6,605 nucleotides of DNA from CALALP01 sp041855735. Its GTDB lineage: Bacteria; Bacillota; Clostridia; Lachnospirales; Lachnospiraceae. The stretch's first letter is position 1. Each line of letters opens with the position of its first letter. The translations under genes and the position numbers were made by a program. A model generated the notes under the pieces. That model saw nothing but the letters and a program-made list of their open reading frames with translations, made no database searches and was not told the origin of the DNA. The DNA is taken from contig JBHAEV010000069.1 of assembly GCA_041855735.1 (NCBI GenBank), positions 1-6,605 of the forward strand. Direction: 5' to 3'. Shown piece after piece: positions 1 to 5,815 of this stretch.

Positions 1-2
1 GA

Positions 3-455
3 TTTTTCGGTGCGGCAATCTATGCAAGACTGATTGAAATTTTTGTGCATATCGGGAGAAGTACGATCTGGGGACGAAAATGTTCGGGATTCACGTCCAA
101 AGAGAACAATCCTCTTAAGAAGAAGGAGTATATGGAAACCATTATGCATACCTGCAATTACATCAATCAAAACTATATGAATCCGATCACATTGGAGGAT
201 GCGGCGGAAGTCAGCGGATTTTCCAAATTTCATTTTACCCGGATTTTTAAGCAGTGCATGAATTTGACCTTCCATGAGTATGTGAACAACAAAAGGGTGA
301 TCCGGGCGGAGGAACTGCTCAGTTCAACGGCGCAAAGCATCACCGAGGTGGCTATGAATTCTGGTTTTTCTTCCATCAGCGCATTCAACCGAACTTTTAA
401 AATGCTGAAAGGATGCTCCCCGAGCGATTACCGGAATATGAAAGACAAGATGTAG
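3..455 (+). CDS. AraC-family transcriptional regulator, C-terminal part (5' end outside window)
   Basis: The frame is open from the left edge to the TAG at 453-455, giving 150 visible residues. In-frame residues upstream of the GTG at 45 (YARLIEIFVHIGRS) look like the linker helix that precedes the DNA-binding domain in AraC proteins. The true start therefore lies outside the window and the N-terminal sensor domain is not seen. The last ~100 residues are a typical double helix-turn-helix domain. The first HTH is around PITLEDAAEVSGFSKFHFTR (nt 183-242). The second is around SITEVAMNSGFSS, followed by the family signature F-N-R-x-F-K and the closing SPSDYR. Such proteins usually bind a sugar or related ligand and activate adjacent catabolic genes, binding direct repeats near the -35 region. 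Position directly upstream of the esterase/GH2/xylA genes suggests it controls them; that link is inferred. The ligand cannot be told from this fragment. Confidence 0.93.
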   Translation, partial: FFGAAIYARLIEIFVHIGRSTIWGRKCSGFTSKENNPLKKKEYMETIMHTCNYINQNYMNPITLEDAAEVSGFSKFHFTRIFKQCMNLTFHEYVNNKRVIRAEELLSSTAQSITEVAMNSGFSSISAFNRTFKMLKGCSPSDYRNMKDKM

Positions 456-522
456 CGGTACCGGTGTGCTTCATTGCCGGAAAGAATATGGTTTGTCGAA
501 TGTGCGCCCAACAGCCGATATC

Positions 523-533
523 GCAATAATTGC
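523..533. promoter_or_regulatory. Perfect 11-bp palindrome, possible operator
   Basis: GCAAT-A-ATTGC is a perfect dyad. It is loosely nested inside a second 5-bp inverted repeat (GCCGA at 514-518, TCGGC at 541-545). It lies about 50 bases upstream of the consensus -10 box in the AraC-esterase gap, where an activator or repressor site would be expected. AraC proteins usually bind direct rather than inverted repeats, and an 11-bp palindrome can occur by chance, so the role is a guess. Confidence 0.25.
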
Positions 534-555
534 ACAAATGTCGGCAAGATTCATG

Positions 556-584
556 AGGTCAAAAACCGGCTGTCGATTTATAAT
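556..584 (+). promoter_or_regulatory. Candidate sigma-A promoter for the esterase-GH2(-xylA) operon
   Basis: The -10 box is a perfect TATAAT (579-584). With a 17-base spacer the -35 position reads AGGTCA (556-561), matching TTGACA at only three of six positions. Transcription would start near 590, giving a leader of about 30 bases before the esterase ATG at 620. A strong -10 with a weak -35 is the pattern expected of a promoter that needs an activator, and an AraC gene lies just upstream. The reading is inferred from sequence; AT-rich intergenic DNA gives some chance hits. Confidence 0.5.
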
Positions 585-606
585 CAAAAACAGAAATCGG
601 GCAGAC

Positions 607-611
607 AGGAG
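607..611 (+). promoter_or_regulatory. Ribosome binding site of the esterase gene
   Basis: AGGAG lies 8 bases before the ATG at 620. This favours that start over the in-frame ATG at 635, which would be 23 bases from the site. Family members often begin close to the M-x-x-x-L-x-D-x-x-V-L-Q-R segment, so a start at 620 gives the expected N-terminus with only a few extra residues. Confidence 0.7.
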
Positions 612-619
612 CAAGTTTA

Positions 620-2212
620 ATGCAAACCGACTTAATGATACCGAAGATATTGCATGACGGATGTGTGCTGCAAAGAGGTCAAAATACCGGAGTGTGGGGA
701 TGGTGCCGTGCCGGTTCCGCCGTGGAAATTGCATTTTTGAATCAAAGATATACGGTGTTTTCGAACGGAAACGGCTGTTTTGAGTGTATGTTGGACTGCC
801 GGAAAACCGGCGGTCCTTTTGTGCTGGAAATCAAGTCATGCGAGGAGGTTTTCGCATCGAAAGTTTGGGTTGGCGATGTGTTTGTCTGTGCGGGACAGTC
901 CAATATGGAGCTGCCGATTCAAAGGGTTCGGGAGATGTACCCGACAGAGCCGGGAAATCCGAATGTGCATGAGTATACAGCGGGGGCATACGCAAGTTTT
1001 GAGGAATCTAAGGATCACGAACAGGGGGTATGGAGAGCCTGCACGGGAAAGATTTTCGAGGAAGTCAGCGCACTGGCATACTTTTACGGAAATTTGCTTT
1101 ATGAGAGGGAGAGAGTGCCGATCGGGTTGATTAATCTGAGCAAGGGCGGCACGCCGATTCAGGCATGGAGCGATCCGATGTCAAAATTTAAAGACATTGT
1201 CGAGGAATTTCACAAGTTTTCAAAGAAAGAGTTTCGGGAGAATTTTTTTCAAACATACGAGTCGGATGAGGCGTCCTGGGAGGATCGGCTCAAAAGACTT
1301 GAAGGAGATTCGCTGCATTTTCGATCGGCTGATGAACGGGATGGAGCAAACGAATGGAGAGAAATTTGCATTCCGGGGTCGTTTTTCGGTCAGGGGATGG
1401 AGGACGGTCCGGGACTCTATTATTTAAAGTATGAAGTGGAACTGGATCGCGATCAGGCGTCGCAGGATGCGATACTGCGGCTCGGAACGATCCGGGATGC
1501 GGATGAAACATGGATCAACAAAAAGATGGTCGGCAGTACGGGATATCGATTTCCGCCGAGGATCTATCCGGTACCGAAAGAGATACTTCGGGAAGGGAAA
1601 AATGAAATTCGGATCCGACTGGTGTGCAGAAACGGCGGTGCCGGGTTTACGCCGGACAAGCGATACGATTTGAGCTTTTCCGACCAAAGCTGCATCGATT
1701 TGAGTGCAAAATGGCTTATCCGGCAAGTTGTAAAATGCGAAGAGGCACCGGCGTATCAGGATATTCACAGGATTTCGGGAGTATTGTTTCAAGGCATGGT
1801 TGCACCATGCTTCCCCGTGACGGTGAAAGCCGTTCTCTGGTATCAGGGCGAAGCCAATGATCATGAGGCGTATCGATACGAAGACCTGCTCCGAAACATG
1901 ATCTGCAATTGGAGGCAAAGATGGAATCAGGACGAGCTTCCTTTCATCATCGTACAATTGCCGGTCTGCAATGTTGATTGCAATGCAAAGGAATGGGCGA
2001 CGATCCGAAAGGCGCAGGCGAATGCGACAAAATTGTGTGGTGTTGCGGTGACCGTAAACTATGAATTGGGAGAGTACAATGATTTGCACCCTCTCAATAA
2101 AAAAGATGTGGCATACAGAGCGTTTCTTGCCACGAGAAATCTGGTTTACAAGGAGGAGCTGCCGTCTCCCTTTGTGATCATGGGGAAGAAGAATGAAAAA
2201 ATTATTCAATGA
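620..2212 (+). CDS. Sialate O-acetylesterase-like / acetylxylan esterase-like SGNH hydrolase with inserted jelly-roll domain
   Basis: The 530-residue protein is a carbohydrate esterase expected to remove O-acetyl groups from sugars. Residues 7-80 form a β-rich N-terminal segment (HDGCVLQR). The SGNH/SASA hydrolase domain begins near 82, with nucleophile motif GQSNM (Ser94) and N-L-S-K-G-G-T-x-x-x-A-W at 172-183. Residues ~245-350 look like a β-sandwich inserted in the catalytic fold (LRLGTIRDADETWIN; VP-x-x-x-L-x-x-GKNEIRIR). The catalytic domain resumes with WYQGEAN (407-413), IRKAQ (462-466) and NDLHP, where Asp488 and His490 are the likely remaining catalytic residues. All core motifs are intact and length is normal. 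This split-domain layout resembles acetylxylan esterases of the CE20 type, but true sialate esterases share the motifs; the xylA context favours a hemicellulose substrate. No signal peptide is visible, so it is probably cytoplasmic. Its 3' end overlaps the GH2 gene by 20 bases, suggesting translational coupling. Confidence 0.92.
   Translation: MQTDLMIPKILHDGCVLQRGQNTGVWGWCRAGSAVEIAFLNQRYTVFSNGNGCFECMLDCRKTGGPFVLEIKSCEEVFASKVWVGDVFVCAGQSNMELPIQRVREMYPTEPGNPNVHEYTAGAYASFEESKDHEQGVWRACTGKIFEEVSALAYFYGNLLYERERVPIGLINLSKGGTPIQAWSDPMSKFKDIVEEFHKFSKKEFRENFFQTYESDEASWEDRLKRLEGDSLHFRSADERDGANEWREICIPGSFFGQGMEDGPGLYYLKYEVELDRDQASQDAILRLGTIRDADETWINKKMVGSTGYRFPPRIYPVPKEILREGKNEIRIRLVCRNGGAGFTPDKRYDLSFSDQSCIDLSAKWLIRQVVKCEEAPAYQDIHRISGVLFQGMVAPCFPVTVKAVLWYQGEANDHEAYRYEDLLRNMICNWRQRWNQDELPFIIVQLPVCNVDCNAKEWATIRKAQANATKLCGVAVTVNYELGEYNDLHPLNKKDVAYRAFLATRNLVYKEELPSPFVIMGKKNEKIIQ
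2182..2188 (+). promoter_or_regulatory. Ribosome binding site of the GH2 gene, inside the esterase gene
   Basis: GGGGAAG followed by AAGA sits just before the ATG at 2193, within the last codons of the esterase. It supports this ATG as the GH2 start. The start also gives the standard GH2 N-terminus, in which N-D-x-W-x-F is followed by LPHDW about 30 residues later. The overlap with the esterase stop at 2210-2212 means ribosomes finishing the esterase are next to the GH2 start. Confidence 0.6.
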
Positions 2213-5200
2213 TTCATGGAAATTTGCTAAATTTTCAACGGGAACGACATTTTTTGAAGCGAAACGGAAAGCAGAGTGTTTTCATGATGTGGGTCTGCCG
2301 CATGATTGGCTGATTTTCGATTCCCGGAATTTGTATGAAAGCGGCATGGGCTGGTACCGGAAAGTGTTTTTTTTGGAAGAGATCGAGAACCGGGATGTGA
2401 TACTGCGGTTCGAGGGAATCTATATGGACTGTGCCGTCTATGTCAACAATGCTTTTGCAGGAGAATGGAAGTACGGATACACGACTTTTGAGGTGGACAT
2501 CGGACGATTTGTGCATACGGGAGAAAATGAGGTTTTCGTGTCGGTAAACTACCGCTTCCCGAACAGCAGATGGTACACCGGTGCCGGGATCTATCGGGAT
2601 GTGTGGTTAAAAATACTTCCGAAAGAACGCATTGTATCGGACGGGATTTATTTCAGTGCAAAGTTTGAAAATGATACATGGAATGTATGCATTGACACGG
2701 AGATAAAAACGGAACAGATTTCCGGACTGGAAGTGGTGTATGAGCTGGCGAAAATCTGCCAAAATTCGCGATGTACCGGTTTTGATGACGATGAAATCAG
2801 GGAAACCTTCGACAAAGTTTCTTTATCCGGAGAGGGAGGATTTGAACATCACGTGCATCAATTTCGAACCGTCGTCAAGGAGGCATTGCGTTGGGATGTG
2901 GATTCGCCGAATGTATACCGATTGTATGCACATCTGATGAGAAACGGCGTTTTGGTTCATTCGGACTATTCCAATGTCGGCTTTCGAACCTTGGAGTTTA
3001 CAAGCGATCGGGGATTTTTTCTAAACGGCATACATCGAACACTGCACGGTGTGTGTGAACATCATGATCTGGGTCTGTTCGGCAGCGCCTTCCATAAGAA
3101 AGCGTTAAAGAGAAGATTTGCATTGCTCAAGGAAATGGGAGTCAATGCCATCCGCTCCGCCCACAATATGCCGGCGAAGGAATTCATGGACTTGGCGGAC
3201 GAAATGGGTTTTCTGGTGGTATCCGAGGCATTTGATGTCTGGGAGCTGCCAAAAAACGAATTTGACTATTCTTTGTATTTTCATGATTGGCATGAGCGGG
3301 ATATTTGCAATTGGGTCAGAAGAGACAGAAATCATCCGTCTCTGCTGCTTTGGAGTGTCGGGAATGAAATATCGGATACCCACGTTTCCGAGAGGGGAGC
3401 AGAGATTTGCAAAAAGCTCTGTAAAGAGGTTCGAAAATACGACAGTCGTGCAAATGCAGGCACTACGATTGCATCGAATTATATGCCTTGGGAAAATGCC
3501 GGATTGGCTGCGGATGTGGTGGATGCGGTGGGGTATAATTACGGAGAGAAATATTACAGGGATCATCATCAAAAATATCCGAAACGGATCATTTACGGCA
3601 GCGAAACCGCGTCCATTGTATCCAGCCGGGGCATCTACCATTTTCCCTATCATAAAGAAGTGCTGGCGGATGAAGATTTTCAATGCTCTTCGCTTGGAAA
3701 TTCCGCCACAAGCTGGGGGGCAAAGAATATGGAAAGCTGTATTCTGGCAGATACCGAAAATGCATTTTCATCGGGGCAGTTTATTTGGACGGGATTTGAT
3801 TATATCGGAGAACCCACGCCGTATCACACCAAGAACTCCTATTTCGGGCAATTGGACACCGCAGGTTTGAAAAAAGACGGATTCTACCAATATCAGGCGG
3901 CGTGGACCGATGATAAATCAAATCCGATGATTCACATTTTTCCGTACTGGGATTTCAATGACAATCAGAAGATTGATGTGAGGATTTGCTCCAATGCGGT
4001 GGCGGCAAAATTATTCCTGAACAATGAATGGATCGGTGAAATGCGAAGAAATCCGGATGAGGGGATGTTGAGCGGGAATTTTTGCCTGCCCTATCAAAAA
4101 GGAATATTGAAAGCTCTTGCTTTGGACGAGTCGGAAAATGTGATCGCCTTTGCCGAGAGAAGATCTTTCGGAGATGCCTCTTTTCTGGAGGCTGAGATTT
4201 CCGATACGGAGCTTTCGGCAGGGGAAAATGACATTTCATACATCACGGTCACGGCGAAAGATGAGGTGGGAAATCCGGTGGAAAACGCCAACAATTTGAT
4301 TTCGATCAAGGTTTTCGGTTCGGGCTATCTTGTCGGAAGCGACAATGGTGACAGTACGGACGATACATCCTACCAAAGTGCCGACAGACGATTATTCAGC
4401 GGAAAATGTGTATTTGTAATAAAATCCGGTGAGGAACCGGGTGAGATTCGTTTTGAGATTTCTTCGCCGGGAGTACAGGGCGATGCCGGAAAAATCAAAA
4501 CAGTGCAAGGCAGGGAGATAGAGGGGATTGCCCCAAATGCATATCTGTCGTTTACGGGGGCGGCAGGAGATGCCGGTGAAAACCCGAATACAAGGTATTC
4601 GAGAACCGTAAAGCTGTACAGCAGCCACGGGCAGCATCTGCATCCAAAAAACAATCAAACCCGGGTGCGGGCGGAAATTTTTCCGAAAGGTGCAAAAGAT
4701 GATTTGATCTGGAGCATTACCGATGATGCGGGGATACCGGTAAAATTTGCGGAGCTTTCCGAAGAAATCGATGAAACGGCGGCGGATTGCGTGTGTCTGA
4801 AGGCGATCAGTGACGGAAACTTCCGGCTTCGATGCATGTCAAAATCGGGAACGTCAAAAGTGCGGGGAATCTCCGAACTGGAATTTTGCGTGTCGGGATT
4901 CGGCACGGCAAAAACAAATCCCTATGAATTTGTGAGTGCCGGACTATACAGTTTCGGTATCGGTGAAATCGGAAACGGAAATGAACGGGGTGTGGCGACA
5001 TCCAGGGATTCCAGAACGGTGGTCGGATTTTCCGACATCGATTTCGGCAAGAACGGATCGGATGAAATTGATTTGGATTTGTTTGCACTGACGGATGAAC
5101 CGTATGCATTTCATATTTACGAGGGCAATCCGGATGAACATGGAGAGCGGATCGGTACATTCATTTATCAAAAATCCAAAATGTGGAATGTATACCAAAG

Positions 5201-5672
5201 GGCAAGCTGGAAACTGGAGAAATTGTTGCAAGGAATAACGGAAATCAGCTTTGAGGTATTTGCCAAAATACATATCAAGGGATTTGTATTTCGGAAAAAA
5301 GAGATATGCGAAAGAATCTTTACGGTAAATGATTGTGACCGGATTTACGGAGACCGTTTTAACAAAACCCAACATGCAATCCGGGACATCGGCAACAATG
5401 TAACATTGGAGTTTCAGGACATTGATTTTTCAACATCCAAAAGGGGAAAAATCCGGGTTTTCGGACATACCGACCTGGAGGTGAATCCGATTCTGGTTCA
5501 TGTTTCGGATGATACAAGCACCGTGGAGTATATGGTGAATTTCCGAAATCGGGACACTTTTTCCGATACGAATACCGATGTGTTCCGTGGAGTGAAACAT
5601 ATCCGGTTCGTATTCCTTCCGGGAAGCCAATTTGATTTTATTCAGTTTCAATTTGTTTTGGAGCGGATTTGA
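2193..5672 (+). CDS. Glycoside hydrolase family 2 (β-galactosidase-like), multi-domain, with C-terminal Ig-like and duplicated β-sandwich modules
   Basis: The 1159-residue retaining exo-glycosidase is apparently complete. Domains by residue: GH2 sugar-binding jelly roll ~1-140 (LPHDW 35-39, GWYRKVF 53-59, YTGAGIYRDVWL 128-139); Ig-like domain ~145-265; TIM barrel ~270-570. The acid/base is Glu392 in WSVGNE (387-392) and the nucleophile is Glu471 in YGSE (468-471); FIWTGFDYIGEPTPY (530-544) follows. A DUF4982-like domain is at ~578-655 (MIHIFPYWDF) and a GH2 C5-type domain at ~665-765. Beyond the usual ~800 residues come a bacterial Ig-like segment (~800-900, DLIWSITDDAG) and two related β-sandwich modules (~906-1036 and ~1040-1157) that resemble carbohydrate-binding modules. 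Known relatives are mostly called β-galactosidases, but GH2 also holds β-glucuronidases, β-mannosidases and arabinosidases; the exact sugar is not settled. The N-terminus shows no signal peptide, implying action on imported oligosaccharides. It is probably co-transcribed with the esterase. The last codons lie in unit 1 of a 73-bp tandem repeat. Confidence 0.93.
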   Translation: MKKLFNDSWKFAKFSTGTTFFEAKRKAECFHDVGLPHDWLIFDSRNLYESGMGWYRKVFFLEEIENRDVILRFEGIYMDCAVYVNNAFAGEWKYGYTTFEVDIGRFVHTGENEVFVSVNYRFPNSRWYTGAGIYRDVWLKILPKERIVSDGIYFSAKFENDTWNVCIDTEIKTEQISGLEVVYELAKICQNSRCTGFDDDEIRETFDKVSLSGEGGFEHHVHQFRTVVKEALRWDVDSPNVYRLYAHLMRNGVLVHSDYSNVGFRTLEFTSDRGFFLNGIHRTLHGVCEHHDLGLFGSAFHKKALKRRFALLKEMGVNAIRSAHNMPAKEFMDLADEMGFLVVSEAFDVWELPKNEFDYSLYFHDWHERDICNWVRRDRNHPSLLLWSVGNEISDTHVSERGAEICKKLCKEVRKYDSRANAGTTIASNYMPWENAGLAADVVDAVGYNYGEKYYRDHHQKYPKRIIYGSETASIVSSRGIYHFPYHKEVLADEDFQCSSLGNSATSWGAKNMESCILADTENAFSSGQFIWTGFDYIGEPTPYHTKNSYFGQLDTAGLKKDGFYQYQAAWTDDKSNPMIHIFPYWDFNDNQKIDVRICSNAVAAKLFLNNEWIGEMRRNPDEGMLSGNFCLPYQKGILKALALDESENVIAFAERRSFGDASFLEAEISDTELSAGENDISYITVTAKDEVGNPVENANNLISIKVFGSGYLVGSDNGDSTDDTSYQSADRRLFSGKCVFVIKSGEEPGEIRFEISSPGVQGDAGKIKTVQGREIEGIAPNAYLSFTGAAGDAGENPNTRYSRTVKLYSSHGQHLHPKNNQTRVRAEIFPKGAKDDLIWSITDDAGIPVKFAELSEEIDETAADCVCLKAISDGNFRLRCMSKSGTSKVRGISELEFCVSGFGTAKTNPYEFVSAGLYSFGIGEIGNGNERGVATSRDSRTVVGFSDIDFGKNGSDEIDLDLFALTDEPYAFHIYEGNPDEHGERIGTFIYQKSKMWNVYQRASWKLEKLLQGITEISFEVFAKIHIKGFVFRKKEICERIFTVNDCDRIYGDRFNKTQHAIRDIGNNVTLEFQDIDFSTSKRGKIRVFGHTDLEVNPILVHVSDDTSTVEYMVNFRNRDTFSDTNTDVFRGVKHIRFVFLPGSQFDFIQFQFVLERI

Positions 5673-5800
5673 AATATATTCGCTTCAGACATTCAGAGGC
5701 CGATTCGGCTTTATTCCGTATCCATTTGTTCGGGAGCGGATCGTAATATATTCGCTTCAGGACATTCAGAGAGCAATTTGATTTTTGGCAATTTCAATTT
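5627..5800. repeat. Degenerate 73-bp tandem repeat, about 2.4 copies, across the GH2 stop codon
   Basis: Unit 1 is 5627-5699, unit 2 is 5700-5772, and a partial unit 3 is 5773-5800. Units 1 and 2 differ by hand count at about 12 substitutions plus two compensating single-base indels, roughly 80% identity. They share an exact 16-base block (AATATATTCGCTTCAG) at 5673-5688 and 5745-5760. Unit 3 matches the first part of unit 1 at 23 of 27 positions (5628-5654 versus 5774-5800) at exactly twice the period. Unit 1 holds the last 14 codons and the stop (5670-5672) of the GH2 gene; units 2 and 3 fill the spacer before xylA. This looks like an old tandem duplication of the gene's 3' end. No function is known. 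Confidence 0.85.
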
Positions 5801-5804
5801 AACA

Positions 5805-5810
5805 AGGAGG
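5805..5810 (+). promoter_or_regulatory. Strong ribosome binding site of xylA
   Basis: AGGAGG is a full Shine-Dalgarno match five bases before the ATG at 5816 and fixes that start. It is stronger than the sites of the esterase and GH2 genes, in line with a highly expressed metabolic enzyme. Confidence 0.85.
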
Positions 5811-5815
5811 ACAAA

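Noticed and set aside
132..455. Internal start in the AraC gene: AAGGAG at 123-128 followed by an in-frame ATG at 132, which would give a 107-residue DNA-binding-only protein
   Set aside because: Only three bases separate the site from the ATG, which is too close for efficient initiation. The upstream frame is open and looks like an AraC linker. The AAGGAG arises from ordinary Lys-Lys-Glu-Tyr codons.
456..619. Catabolite-repression (cre-like) operator near the esterase promoter or in the xylA spacer
   Set aside because: I looked for TGNAANCGNNNNCA-type sites; the nearest look-alikes (TGAAGCG on the - strand in the repeat, TGCAAACCG at the esterase start) have the wrong spacing.
466..657. 63-codon + strand reading frame between the AraC and esterase genes
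   Set aside because: It has no ribosome binding site, no recognisable protein features, covers the promoter and overlaps the esterase start. It reads like chance.
1424..2209. Long - strand open frame (261 codons) opposite the esterase gene, and a similar one at 3105-3683 opposite the GH2 gene
   Set aside because: Both lie fully antisense to genes with intact catalytic motifs. Their translations show no domain and are rich in residues typical of reversed coding sequence.
5696..5712. Hairpin with TTTATT tail as a rho-independent terminator after the GH2 gene
   Set aside because: Only four strong pairs (GCCG/CGGC) around a three-base loop, extended by wobble pairs, and the U tract is broken by an A. 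Too weak to call a terminator.
5747..5815. N-terminal extension of xylA into repeat unit 3, which is in frame
   Set aside because: There is no start codon in the open stretch after the TAA at 5744-5746. The strong AGGAGG five bases before the ATG at 5816 fixes the start, and the protein from there has the normal class II N-terminus.
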